Source: Pedobacter helvus (GTDB lineage Bacteria > Bacteroidota > Bacteroidia > Sphingobacteriales > Sphingobacteriaceae). From it: a stretch of DNA of 64,000 nucleotides. Under the pieces are notes generated by a model. The model made no database searches. It saw only the letters and a program-made list of their open reading frames with translations, and was not told the origin of the DNA. The translations under genes were made by a program, and so were the position numbers. Location: NCBI RefSeq assembly GCF_005925325.1, contig NZ_SRMP01000002.1, positions 648,541 to 712,540 on the forward strand, read 5' to 3'. Shown in pieces: positions 22,997 through 32,300 of the stretch. Position 1 is the first letter of the stretch. Every line of letters starts with the position of its first letter.

Positions 22997-25912
22997 ATGA
23001 TGAACAAAAAAATCACATTACTTGCAGTGTTGTTTTTCTGTTTTGTGAGTTATGTCATGGGACAAGAGATTACGATAACTGGTCAAGTAAAAGATCAACA
23101 AGGTCTGCCTCTACCTGGGGTTTCAGTAAGAGTTAAAGGTACCAACTTAGGTGCATCAACAGAAAGTAACGGAGCTTTTAAGTTGAAAGCCAATGCGGAT
23201 GCCGTACTTACATTTTCATTTATAGGTTTCAAGACAATTGAAGAACCTGTTAACAATAGAACAACACTTAACATTACACTATCAGAAGACGACAATAAGC
23301 TTAATGAAGTTGTAGTAGTGGGTTACGGTACGACGACTAAGAAAGACTTAACCACGGCGGTAGTTTCTGTATCTGCTAAAGATTTAGAAAATCAGCCTAT
23401 TACCAACCCGTTGCAAGCTGTTCAAGGTAGAGCTGCGGGGGTGCAGGTTACCTCGCAATCTGGTAAGCCAGGTGCAGGTGTAGCGATAAGTATTCGTGGT
23501 AACACCTCAATTACGGCATCTAATAGTCCTTTGTATGTAATTGATGGGGTTGTTTCTAGAGACGCTAGCTTCCTTAACGCAAATGACATCGAAACGATGA
23601 CCATTTTAAAGGATGCTTCTGCGGCAGCTATTTATGGTTCTAGCGGTGCAAATGGTGTGGTATTAATCACTACTAAAAAAGGTTCTGCTAATAAACTTCA
23701 AATAGGTTTCAATGCATTTACCGGTTTCTCTAATTTTTGGCGTTCGCAAGATGTGCTGAACAGAGATCAGTACATTTCTTTAATGACCGACTTAGGTTAC
23801 ACTACTTTTGGCGGCGATTTAAATACAGACTGGCAAAAGGAAACCTTCGGCACAGGAACCCAAAACCAGTACCAAGCATCTGTTTCAGGGGGTGTAAAAG
23901 GAGGTCAGTATTATTTCTCTGCGGGTTACCAAAGAGATAAAGGGGTAGTTGCACCTGCCGAATTGAACCGCGTTACAGCAAACTTTAACGGATCGCAAAA
24001 CGTAACTAAGTGGTTAAAATTAACTGGTAATGCAGTATTAACTTCTAGCAGATCTATTGATGTTGGTGACAACAGCAGTGTTTCTCGTGGTGGTGTGATT
24101 TTAGGTGCTTTAACAACGCCTCCAACTATCGGTATTTTTGCGCCTAATGGTCAATACACAACCATTCCAAACGCAGGAGGATGGGATAACCCATTAGCAT
24201 TAGCTTTTGGTAACGATAATAAAACCAAAAATCTAAGATTTATCGGAGCTTTCTCTGCTCAAGCTAATATCACTAAGGACTTATATTTTAAATCGAGTAT
24301 CAGTACTAACATAAATAGAAACGATTATAGCTATTACACCGATAATTTCTTAACTACGTATGGTCGTCAGGAGCGTGGTGTAGAGCGTGCGAACGAAACT
24401 AGAGATCATGTTTGGTTGAATGAAAACATCTTAAACTACACCAAAAATGTAGATAAACATGCTTTTACCGCTACGGGAGGATACACTTTACAAGGATCAG
24501 ACTGGAAATACAACAATTCAGAGAGAAATCGTTTCTTCGATACTTCGGGTAACCCTATCGAGCCATCTGTATTATTGACTATCCCGCAAAGAGCACAATG
24601 GACTAAGCAATCTTATTTAGCCCGTGTAACCTATGCCTTCGATAACAAATATTTGTTTAGCTCAAATTTTAGAGCGGATGGATCATCTAGATTTGCAAAA
24701 GGAAACCGTTTCGGTTATTTCCCATCTTTCTCTGCCGGTTGGAGAATTTCTGGAGAAAACTTCATGTCAGATGTCAAGTCAATCAACGATTTAAAACTTC
24801 GTGGAAGCTGGGGTAAAGTAGGTAACGACGAAGGAATTGGAGATTACGCCTACATGAAATTGTATGCTATCAATGGTCAAGGCGAATACAATTTGCAAAA
24901 CCCATCTAATCCTAATTTAACTTGGGAAAAAACCACACAAACCAACATCGGTTTAGATTTAACGATGTTTAGCAACAGGTTAACCTTTACCGCTGATGCT
25001 TATTTGAAAAAAACTAATGATTTGTTGATTAATGTACAATTACCTCCATCTTCTGGTTTTGGTAGCCAAGCTTACAACGTAGGTTCTATGGAGAATAAAG
25101 GTTTGGAGTTTGTATTGTCAACCAAGAACGTGGATCGTGAGAAATTCAAATGGAATACTGATTTAAACTTCTCAATCAACAGAAACAAAGTAACTAGTTT
25201 AGGTAACGATACTAAATCTTTAGACTTTGCTAGCATTTACGAACGTGATGCTGCAGTACGTGTTGTTCCAGGCAAACCACTTGGTAGTTTCTATGGCTAT
25301 GTGTTTACAGGCGTTGATCCAGCTACTGGAGCAGCTCAATACGCAGATACTAACAATAATGGAATTACTGGTTCTGCTGATCCAAGCGATAGAACTTTTA
25401 TTGGTTCTGCGCAACCGAAATTTATCTACGGTGTAACCAATAGCTTAACTTACGGTAACTGGAATTTGAACTTGTTCTTCCAAGGTGTTCAAGGTAGTCA
25501 ATTGTTTAATGCTTCAAGAATTGATTTAGAAGGTATGTTCGATTCGAAAAATCAATCGGCAGCAGTTTTAGACAGATGGACTACGCCTGGTCAGATCACA
25601 GATATACCGAAAGCTTTAAGAGCAAGCTCAGAAAACTCACTAACTTCTAGCCGTTTCGTAGAAAATGCTTCTTACTTGCGTTTAAAAACAGCAACCATAT
25701 CTTACAGTTTTGATTCTGCTGTGATCAAGAAATTAAAAATGAACAAGCTTACCGTATTTGCTAGTGGCTACAACTTGTTAACCTTTACTAAATACACTGG
25801 TTTAGATCCCGAAGTTAACATGAACTCGGCAAATGGTCCTTCTATGGGAGTTGATTATGGTACTTATCCACAGTCAAGAAGTTTATTGTTCGGTATTAAT
25901 GTTGGATTTTAA
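22997..25912 (+). CDS. SusC/RagA-type TonB-linked outer-membrane transporter
   Basis: Started at 22997 it has 971 residues: a signal peptide ending YVMGQ, a carboxypeptidase-regulatory-like beta domain (about 22-100 of the mature region), the TonB-box-like VVVVGYGTTTKKDLT, a plug with ISIRGNTSITASNSPLYVIDG and ILKDASAAAIYGSSGANGVVLIT, and a 22-strand barrel ending in a terminal Phe. With the SusD lipoprotein directly downstream (11 bases) it forms the pedal-bin complex that imports oligosaccharides using TonB energy. The GH3 and GH30 genes suggest beta-glucan oligosaccharides. An upstream ATG could extend the N-terminus but would lie before the likely transcription start. Confidence 0.93.
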   Translation: MMNKKITLLAVLFFCFVSYVMGQEITITGQVKDQQGLPLPGVSVRVKGTNLGASTESNGAFKLKANADAVLTFSFIGFKTIEEPVNNRTTLNITLSEDDNKLNEVVVVGYGTTTKKDLTTAVVSVSAKDLENQPITNPLQAVQGRAAGVQVTSQSGKPGAGVAISIRGNTSITASNSPLYVIDGVVSRDASFLNANDIETMTILKDASAAAIYGSSGANGVVLITTKKGSANKLQIGFNAFTGFSNFWRSQDVLNRDQYISLMTDLGYTTFGGDLNTDWQKETFGTGTQNQYQASVSGGVKGGQYYFSAGYQRDKGVVAPAELNRVTANFNGSQNVTKWLKLTGNAVLTSSRSIDVGDNSSVSRGGVILGALTTPPTIGIFAPNGQYTTIPNAGGWDNPLALAFGNDNKTKNLRFIGAFSAQANITKDLYFKSSISTNINRNDYSYYTDNFLTTYGRQERGVERANETRDHVWLNENILNYTKNVDKHAFTATGGYTLQGSDWKYNNSERNRFFDTSGNPIEPSVLLTIPQRAQWTKQSYLARVTYAFDNKYLFSSNFRADGSSRFAKGNRFGYFPSFSAGWRISGENFMSDVKSINDLKLRGSWGKVGNDEGIGDYAYMKLYAINGQGEYNLQNPSNPNLTWEKTTQTNIGLDLTMFSNRLTFTADAYLKKTNDLLINVQLPPSSGFGSQAYNVGSMENKGLEFVLSTKNVDREKFKWNTDLNFSINRNKVTSLGNDTKSLDFASIYERDAAVRVVPGKPLGSFYGYVFTGVDPATGAAQYADTNNNGITGSADPSDRTFIGSAQPKFIYGVTNSLTYGNWNLNLFFQGVQGSQLFNASRIDLEGMFDSKNQSAAVLDRWTTPGQITDIPKALRASSENSLTSSRFVENASYLRLKTATISYSFDSAVIKKLKMNKLTVFASGYNLLTFTKYTGLDPEVNMNSANGPSMGVDYGTYPQSRSLLFGINVGF

Positions 25913-25923
25913 GAATTAAAGAG

Positions 25924-27330
25924 ATGAAACTAAATAAATACACTTTAGTAATGATTGCAGCTGCTGCGTTTGGCTTGCAGAGTTGCAAAAAGGATTTCCT
26001 CGAAAAAGAGCCATTTAATCAAGTAATTGATGTAAAAGATGCTGATGGGGCAGAACGATTAATGGCAGGCGTTTACGGTGGGATGTATAACGATTACCAC
26101 ATTTGGGATTACATGGTTAATGGCGATGTAACTTCTGATAACGCCTATGCTGGTGGTGATAACCCAGCAAATATTCAAATTGATTTATTTACTACTAATG
26201 CTACTAACGGAAACGTTGGTCGTGATTGGAGTGGATTGTATTCGAATATTAAAAACGCTAATGAGGTTTTAGAAAATGTGCCTAATGTACAAGATGCAGC
26301 TTTAACCGCTGATAGAAAAGCACAAATGGTAGGAGAGGCGAAAACATTAAGAGCCTACTTTTACTTCCACTTAGTACGTTTATGGGGCGCAGTGCCATTG
26401 ATTTTGAAAACGCCAACCAATTTGCAAGAGATGCAACAGCCTCGTTCTACCGTAGATCAGGTGTATACGCAGATTATCAAAGATTTGGAAGAAGCGCTAC
26501 CTGCAGTGCGTACTACTGCTCCTAATAAAGGTATCATTACCAAAGGTGTGGTGAATGCTTTGCTCGCAAAAGTTTATGCTTCTAAACCAACTCCAGATTG
26601 GACAAAAGTAAATCAATATGCTGATGCAGTAATTGCTGGTGGTTATGCGCCAGTAGGAAATTTCGATCACTTATTTGATGGTGCACACAAGAATAATTCC
26701 GAGTCAATTTGGGAAATGCAGTACGACGGATGGGGTGGGCCCAAAGGTCGTGGTAATTGGATGACAGGTGTAATTGTAGGCACAGGATGGAAACGTTTTT
26801 GCACACCAACTAATGATTTAGTGGCTTTGTTTGATGCCGAAGGCGATGTTATTCGTAAAGCATCAAGCATTAGTTTCAGAAATGTATCAACAGAAGGCTG
26901 GTCTGATGATTATTGGAGTAAAGCGAATTACCCTTTCATCAATAAATACCGTAACGATGATTTGGCGAATTCATACATCCTTCGTTTGGCTGACATCAAA
27001 TTATTGAAAGCCGAAGCTGTAAATGAACTAACAACTGGAGGTTGGGCTGCAGCAAAAACTATCGTAGACGAAATTCGCGGCCGCGTAAATTTGGGCGGAA
27101 CTCCTGCTAATACCCAAGCTTCAATGCGTTTGGCTATCGAAAAAGAGCGTAGGTTAGAACTTGCTTTCGAAGGTCACCGATGGTTTGATTTATTACGTAC
27201 TAACCGTGCAATTGCAGTAATGAATGCACAAAAAGATGGTAACGGAAATCCATTGAATTACAATGTAACTGCTGCGAAGTTGTTATTCCCGATCCCGCAA
27301 GCGGAGAGAGATCGTAATCCAAATCTTTAA
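25924..27330 (+). CDS. SusD/RagB-type surface glycan-binding lipoprotein
   Basis: A 468-residue outer-membrane lipoprotein with signal peptide ending LQSC (acylated Cys about 20) followed by KKDFLEKEPF. The SusD TPR-rich fold is indicated by GEAKTLRAYFYFHLVRLWGAVPLI, RLADIKLLKAEAVNEL and the C-terminal EKERRLELAFEGHRWFDLLRT and LLFPIPQAERDRNPNL. It lids the SusC barrel encoded just upstream and presents oligosaccharides to it. It is short compared with many SusD proteins. No separate surface glycan-binding protein gene is present in this locus. Confidence 0.93.
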   Translation: MKLNKYTLVMIAAAAFGLQSCKKDFLEKEPFNQVIDVKDADGAERLMAGVYGGMYNDYHIWDYMVNGDVTSDNAYAGGDNPANIQIDLFTTNATNGNVGRDWSGLYSNIKNANEVLENVPNVQDAALTADRKAQMVGEAKTLRAYFYFHLVRLWGAVPLILKTPTNLQEMQQPRSTVDQVYTQIIKDLEEALPAVRTTAPNKGIITKGVVNALLAKVYASKPTPDWTKVNQYADAVIAGGYAPVGNFDHLFDGAHKNNSESIWEMQYDGWGGPKGRGNWMTGVIVGTGWKRFCTPTNDLVALFDAEGDVIRKASSISFRNVSTEGWSDDYWSKANYPFINKYRNDDLANSYILRLADIKLLKAEAVNELTTGGWAAAKTIVDEIRGRVNLGGTPANTQASMRLAIEKERRLELAFEGHRWFDLLRTNRAIAVMNAQKDGNGNPLNYNVTAAKLLFPIPQAERDRNPNL

Positions 27331-27337
27331 TAAAAAA

Positions 27338-27371
27338 TTGTAGTATGCAGGTTTAGATCTGCATACTACAA
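27338..27371. terminator. Perfect 13-bp hairpin after susD
   Basis: ttgtagtatgcag pairs exactly with ctgcatactacaa around an eight-base loop, eight bases after the susD stop. No T-run follows on the plus strand, so it is more likely a 3'-protecting or processing hairpin that uncouples susCD from the glycosidase genes. Confidence 0.6.
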
Positions 27372-27394
27372 TACTACTACATCATCATGTTTTT

Positions 27395-27409
27395 TAAGCG
27401 TATCGCTTA
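27395..27409. promoter_or_regulatory. Palindrome taagcg-tat-cgctta
   Basis: A perfect six-base inverted repeat with three central bases. It contains aagcgtatc, the core of the two direct repeats upstream of susC, and may be a further site for the same regulator, in front of the GH3-GH30 part of the locus. Confidence 0.4.
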
Positions 27410-27538
27410 TGTTAGCATGAAGATTTAAAAGCTGCTTTTTGAGTTAATTGAGGTGGTTTTTCTTGGGGATTAAAACGTGTCAAACTTTCATCAGCTCCAA
27501 ATTTTGAATCGATTGAACACTTATAATACTTTCAATAA

Positions 27539-27577
27539 AGGTGATTAGCTCCTTAATTTAGGAGCATCAAATCACCT
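27539..27577 (+). promoter_or_regulatory. Hairpin in the leader of the GH3 gene
   Basis: aggtgatt pairs with aatcacct, and agctcct with aggagc inside, ending 14 bases before the GH3 ATG. It should be stable and close enough to affect ribosome loading or to protect the 5' end of a processed glycosidase mRNA. Confidence 0.5.
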
Positions 27578-27591
27578 AAAATAACACACAT

Positions 27592-29907
27592 ATGAACATT
27601 AAAAATTTTAGTTTAGCGCTTGTTCTTGTTTTAGCCGGTACTTCCGTTTTTGCACAACAAAAAATGAGTAAAGACGCCATCGACAAAAAAGTTGATGCAT
27701 TGTTAGCCAAAATGACAATTGAGGAGAAAGTAGGCCAAATGGCTCAAATCACTTTAGATGTAATTGGTAAAGGTAAAGATCGTTACACTAGTGATGAACC
27801 TTTCTCTTTAGATAAAAAAGAAACTGAAAAAGCCTTATTGCAATACCACGTTGGTTCGGTATTAAATACGTCTAACAATAGAGCTAGAACTCCGCAAGTT
27901 TGGTACAACATCATTAACGAAATTCAAAACGTAGCCGTTAAAAAAGGAAAAAACAAAATTCCGGTAATTTATGGTGTTGATGAAGTTCACGGAGCAACTT
28001 ACACTGCAGGTGCAACTATGTTTCCTCAACAAATTGGTCAGGCGGCAACGTTTAACCGAGCTTTGGTTAAAGAAGGTGCAAGCATCACTGCTTATGAAAC
28101 TCGTGCAAGTGCTATTCCTTGGAACTTCTCGCCAATTTTAGATTTAGGTGCCGATCCTCGTTTTCCTCGTCAATGGGAGAGTTTTGGTGAAGATCCTTTC
28201 TTGGTTTCACAATTGGGTAAAGAAATGATCAAAGGTTTAGAGGGAGATAACAACGATGTTGCTAATCCATTCAAAGTAGCTTCTTCAATTAAGCACTTTT
28301 TAGGCTACCAAGTGCCCGTTTCTGGGAAAGATAGAACTCCGGCTATCATCTCCGATCAAGCTTTGAGAGAATATCATTTGCCTGCTTTTAAAGCTGCGAT
28401 AGACGCCGGTGCAAAAACCATCATGATCAATTCTGGTTTGATTAACGGTGTTCCGGTACATGCGAATTACAAAATATTAACCAAACTTTTAAGAGAAGAG
28501 TTAGGCTTTAAAGGTTTGGTAGTAACCGATTGGGGAGATATCGAAAACCTGCACAAACGTGATCGCGTAGCTAAAGACAACAAAGAAGCGGTCATGATGG
28601 CGATTAATGCAGGGATCGACATGTCGATGATTGCTTATAACTACGAACCTTTCTGCGATGATTTAGTGGCTTTAGTTAAAGAAGGTAAAGTAAAACAATC
28701 TCGTATTGACGATGCAGTTAGAAATATCTTGAGAGTAAAATTCGAGTTGAACTTGTTTGAAAAACCAACTACCAATATCAAAGATTATCCAAAATTTGGA
28801 AGTAAAGAATTTGAAAAAGTGGCTTATGATGCCGCTGCAGAATCAATGACTTTGTTGAAAAATAATAATAATACATTGCCTTTAAGCAAAACCGCGAAAG
28901 TGTTGGTTACAGGTCCAAATGCAAATTCAATGAGAACTTTAAACGGTGCTTGGACTTACTCTTGGCAAGGTGAAAAAGTAGAAGAATTTGCAGCAAAATA
29001 TAACACCATTGTTAAGGCAATACAAAACAAAGTTGGTGCTGCTAACGTAACCTACTTGCCAGGCGTAAGCTATAAAATGGATGGTAAGTATTTCGAGGAT
29101 TTTGCTGATAAAATGGACGAGACAATCGCGGCAGCTAAAAATGCAGATATGATTGTACTTTGTTTAGGTGAGAATACCTATACAGAAACTCCGGGTAATT
29201 TAAGCGATTTGTATATCTCCGATTTGCAAACTGAATTGGCTAAGAAATTAGCCGCTACTGGAAAAACCATTGTGTTGGTTTTAAACGAGGGCAGACCAAG
29301 AGTAATCAGCAAGTTTGAGAAAAACATGAGTGCGATTTTGCAAAGTTATTTGCCAGGTAATTTTGGCGGCGATGCGATTGCAGATGTATTGTATGGTGAT
29401 GTTAATCCATCTGGAAAATTGCCTTACACTTATCCTCAATTCCCGAATGCTTTGTTTACATATTACCACAAACCATCAGAGTCTAGAGAAACTACCGAAG
29501 GAGTTTACAACTACGACGCAGATTACAATCCTCAGTATGTTTTTGGTCACGGTTTAAGCTACACCACTTTTGCTTATAGCGATATCAAATTAAGCAGCAA
29601 TACCTTGAAAAAAGGCGAGACTTTAGAAATCAGCGTGAATGTGACTAACACAGGTAAAGTAGCTGGAAAAGAAAGTGTATTACTTTTCATTTCTGATTTA
29701 GTTGCGCATGACATTAGCCCTGATGTAAAACGTTTAAGAGGCTTTGATAAAATCGATTTAAAAGCGGGCGAAACTAAGACTGTTACCTTCAAAATTAGGC
29801 CAGAAGATATTGCTTATGTAAATGCTGAGTTGGTAACCACAACTGGCGAAGGCGAGTTTACCATTCAACTGGGTAACAAGAAAGCAAACTTCAATTATAT
29901 ACCTTAA
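27592..29907 (+). CDS. Glycoside hydrolase family 3, beta-glucosidase type
   Basis: A 771-residue periplasmic or surface enzyme with a signal peptide ending SVFAQ. The N-terminal (alpha/beta)8 barrel carries GVDEVHGATYT, FPRQWESFGEDPF, KHFLGY and the nucleophile Asp 313 in VVTDWGD. The alpha/beta sandwich domain follows, with GPNANSMRTLNGAWTYSWQG and LNEGRPRVIS, and the C-terminal FN3-like domain has YVFGHGLSYTTFAY and KAGETKTVTFKI. It should release glucose from the non-reducing end of beta-glucan oligosaccharides. The paired GH30 gene lies 12 bases downstream. Confidence 0.93.
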   Translation: MNIKNFSLALVLVLAGTSVFAQQKMSKDAIDKKVDALLAKMTIEEKVGQMAQITLDVIGKGKDRYTSDEPFSLDKKETEKALLQYHVGSVLNTSNNRARTPQVWYNIINEIQNVAVKKGKNKIPVIYGVDEVHGATYTAGATMFPQQIGQAATFNRALVKEGASITAYETRASAIPWNFSPILDLGADPRFPRQWESFGEDPFLVSQLGKEMIKGLEGDNNDVANPFKVASSIKHFLGYQVPVSGKDRTPAIISDQALREYHLPAFKAAIDAGAKTIMINSGLINGVPVHANYKILTKLLREELGFKGLVVTDWGDIENLHKRDRVAKDNKEAVMMAINAGIDMSMIAYNYEPFCDDLVALVKEGKVKQSRIDDAVRNILRVKFELNLFEKPTTNIKDYPKFGSKEFEKVAYDAAAESMTLLKNNNNTLPLSKTAKVLVTGPNANSMRTLNGAWTYSWQGEKVEEFAAKYNTIVKAIQNKVGAANVTYLPGVSYKMDGKYFEDFADKMDETIAAAKNADMIVLCLGENTYTETPGNLSDLYISDLQTELAKKLAATGKTIVLVLNEGRPRVISKFEKNMSAILQSYLPGNFGGDAIADVLYGDVNPSGKLPYTYPQFPNALFTYYHKPSESRETTEGVYNYDADYNPQYVFGHGLSYTTFAYSDIKLSSNTLKKGETLEISVNVTNTGKVAGKESVLLFISDLVAHDISPDVKRLRGFDKIDLKAGETKTVTFKIRPEDIAYVNAELVTTTGEGEFTIQLGNKKANFNYIP

Positions 29908-29919
29908 AATTAAGATCCG

Positions 29920-31341
29920 ATGAAGAGATTTATAGCGAGTTGCATAGCGTGTTCAGTAGTACTGGCTTCTTGTGCGAGCAAGAAAGGTCAAACTACCAAT
30001 AACAACCAGACCAATAGTGAAGTTGCTTTTTGGCTAACCAAAGGTGACCGATCTGTATTGCTAAAAAAACAAGATGTTGCTTTAAATTTCGGCACAGCTG
30101 CGAATACGCATAAAACAATTACAGTAGACGAAAACCAAACCTATCAAAGTATTGATGGGTTTGGTTATACCTTAACTGGCGGTAGCGCTACATTAATTAA
30201 TAAATTGCCGGAACAAGAGAAAACAGCCCTGCTAAAAGAGCTTTTCTCTACCGAAGGAGATGCCATTGGCGTAAGTTATCTGAGGGTGAGCATTGGTGCG
30301 TCTGATTTAAGTGCAAAGGTTTTTACCTATAATGAACTGCCAGCTGGTGAAACCGACGTAAATATGGAGCGTTTCTCTATTGCAGAAGAAATGACTGATT
30401 TAGTTCCGGTGCTGAAAAGAATTTTGGCTATTAATCCTAACATTAAAATCTTAGGATCACCTTGGACACCGCCAACTTGGATGAAAACTAACAAAGCTTT
30501 TAAAGGTGGAAGTTTGTTGCCGGAGTTTTACCAAGCTTATGCTAATTACTTTGTAAAGTATATTGCTGCAATGAAAGCGCAAGGTATTACCATTGATGCC
30601 ATCACTATCCAAAATGAGCCTTTGCATCCTGGCAATACACCAAGTTTGTTGATGTTGGCTAACGAACAAGCTAATTTTATTAAAACGGCTTTAGGTCCAA
30701 CTTTCAAAAAGGCAGGCGTAAAAACTAAGATTATTCTTTATGATCATAATGCCGATAGACCCGATTATCCAATGACTATTTTGGCAGATGCAGAAGCAAG
30801 TAAATATGTAGATGGTTCTGCGTTTCACTTGTATGGTGGAAATATAGAAGCACTAAGCAAAGTTCATGATGCGTACCCAGATAAACATATCTATTTCACT
30901 GAACAATGGGTTGGCGGTCCAGGTAATTTTGCTGAAGATTTAAAATGGCATATAAGTACTTTAATTGTAGGCGCTACCAGAAACTGGAGTAGAAACGTAT
31001 TGGAATGGAATTTAGCAGCAGATGCAAATTACAATCCGCATACACCAGATGGTGGCTGTACCAATTGCTTGGGTGCGTTAACTATTGCTCCAGCTATCAC
31101 TAGAAATGTAGCTTACTACGTCATTGCGCATGCTTCTAAATTCGTGAGACCAGGTTCGGTAAGAATCAACTCTTCTGCGGATAATACTTTGAGCAATGTT
31201 GCTTTTAAAACCCCAGATGGTAAAAGAGCTTTGATTGTGATGAACACAGGAAATACCGATCAAACTTTTAATATCAGTTACCAAGGCAAATTGGTTACAC
31301 CAACATTACCTGCAGGTGCTGCCGGTACTTTTGTCTGGTAA
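29920..31341 (+). CDS. Glycoside hydrolase family 30 lipoprotein, probable endo-beta-1,6-glucanase
   Basis: A 473-residue lipoprotein (signal ending LASC, acylated Cys about 20). The GH30 barrel shows GFGYTLTGGSA, VSYLRVSIGASDLS, KILGSPWTPPTWMKT, the acid/base Glu 233 in IQNEPLHPG and the nucleophile Glu 328 in YFTEQWVGG. A small beta domain closes the C-terminus. The sequence and the GH3 plus SusCD context recall the Bacteroides beta-1,6-glucan locus (BT3310-BT3314), whose GH30_3 enzyme cuts beta-1,6-glucan. A lipid anchor fits surface action. The linkage is inferred. Confidence 0.87.
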   Translation: MKRFIASCIACSVVLASCASKKGQTTNNNQTNSEVAFWLTKGDRSVLLKKQDVALNFGTAANTHKTITVDENQTYQSIDGFGYTLTGGSATLINKLPEQEKTALLKELFSTEGDAIGVSYLRVSIGASDLSAKVFTYNELPAGETDVNMERFSIAEEMTDLVPVLKRILAINPNIKILGSPWTPPTWMKTNKAFKGGSLLPEFYQAYANYFVKYIAAMKAQGITIDAITIQNEPLHPGNTPSLLMLANEQANFIKTALGPTFKKAGVKTKIILYDHNADRPDYPMTILADAEASKYVDGSAFHLYGGNIEALSKVHDAYPDKHIYFTEQWVGGPGNFAEDLKWHISTLIVGATRNWSRNVLEWNLAADANYNPHTPDGGCTNCLGALTIAPAITRNVAYYVIAHASKFVRPGSVRINSSADNTLSNVAFKTPDGKRALIVMNTGNTDQTFNISYQGKLVTPTLPAGAAGTFVW

Positions 31342-31368
31342 AGAGCTTACCTAATATTTGATTAAGTT

Positions 31369-31397
31369 AACCCTGCGAAAGTAGGGTTTTCTTTTTT
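31369..31397 (+). terminator. Intrinsic terminator after the GH30 gene
   Basis: aaccctgc pairs with gtagggtt (one wobble pair) around a gaaa tetraloop, followed by ttctttttt. It closes the first glycan operon. Confidence 0.85.
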
Positions 31398-31423
31398 ATA
31401 GGATTTTGGTTTTCAAAGAAATA

Positions 31424-31520
31424 TAAAAACCCTTTCTGCCCTTTGGGCATCTCTCCCAAAGGGAGAGAAAAGCATGGTTCATTGAGCAATCGTTAATCTC
31501 TCCCTCTAGGAGAGATGGCG
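31424..31520. repeat. Dispersed palindromic repeat (tctctccc/gggagaga)
   Basis: gccctttgggc and tctctcccaaagggagaga, then ctctccctctaggagagat, form successive palindromes. They closely match the element at 4725-4770 and sit between the GH30 terminator and the convergent RluA-type gene. Confidence 0.65.
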
Positions 31521-31534
31521 TAGCCAGAGAGGAC

Positions 31535-32221
31535 TTAAAACTTTTCAAACTTTTCCCAAAAGCCATCCTTAGGTAATTTCGCAAAGATTTTAATTGGTTC
31601 TTTCTTTACAGGATGTACAAACTCTAGTTGACGAGCATGTAAACAAATACTTCCTTTTCTGCTGCCGCGAGGATAGCCATATTTATTGTCGCCAACTATT
31701 GGGCAGCCCATGGTAGAAAGCTGAACCCTAATTTGATGCGAGCGTCCAGTAAGTGGGTTAACCCTTAACAAATAGTAACCATCTAGCTCTGTTAGTACTT
31801 GGTAATCTAGCTCACAATACTGACTGCCCTTGGCCTCGTAGTCGTAAGATTTTACTATGTTTTTCTTCGGATCTTTAATTAACCAGTTAATGAGTTTGCC
31901 TTGTGGCTTAGCTGGCTTTTTTCGTACTACGGCAAAGTAAGTTTTCTTGATTTCGCGGTTTTTGAAAATGGCGTTCATTCTATCTAAAGCCTTACTGGTT
32001 TTAGCAAAGAGAATTAAACCACTTACAGGTCTGTCTAAACGATGTGCCACACCCAAAAATGCCGTGCCAGGTTTGTCGTATTTTTTTGCCAGAAATTCCC
32101 TAACCATATCGTCTAAGGGTTGGTCTCCAGTTTCGTCAACTTGTACTACATCGCCAGCTCTTTTGTTAATTGCGATGAGATGGTTATCTTCGTAAAGCAC
32201 ATCTGCTTCGGTAATGGCCAT
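31535..32221 (-). CDS. RluA-family pseudouridine synthase
   Basis: A 228-residue cytoplasmic RNA-modifying enzyme starting at the ATG at 32221; a TTG at 32230 would add three residues and is rejected. The RluA signature HRLDRPVSGLILFAKT carries the catalytic Asp (near residue 64-66). KTYFAVVRKKP, NPLTGRSHQIRVQLSTMGCPIVGDNKYG and CLHARQLEFVHP are the further conserved blocks. There is no N-terminal S4 domain, so it is a short RluA/RluC-like type. The exact target uridine cannot be read from the sequence. It ends in the middle of a repeat-rich gap. Confidence 0.9.
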   Translation of the reverse strand: MAITEADVLYEDNHLIAINKRAGDVVQVDETGDQPLDDMVREFLAKKYDKPGTAFLGVAHRLDRPVSGLILFAKTSKALDRMNAIFKNREIKKTYFAVVRKKPAKPQGKLINWLIKDPKKNIVKSYDYEAKGSQYCELDYQVLTELDGYYLLRVNPLTGRSHQIRVQLSTMGCPIVGDNKYGYPRGSRKGSICLHARQLEFVHPVKKEPIKIFAKLPKDGFWEKFEKF

Positions 32222-32225
32222 ATAC

Positions 32226-32300
32226 CCCAAACCCCTAATGGGGCATTTATAGTTAAAATTGTTTGTTTTTTTCTGAGTAATCCCCTTTAGGGGTTTGTGG
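32226..32300. repeat. Inverted repeat element with nested ccccta/tagggg palindromes
   Basis: ccccaaacccctaatgggg at 32226-32244 faces cccctttaggggtttgtgg at 32282-32300, which is its near complement. Each arm also contains a small palindrome. It fills the whole spacer between panB and the RluA gene and probably folds in the shared transcript. Confidence 0.7.
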
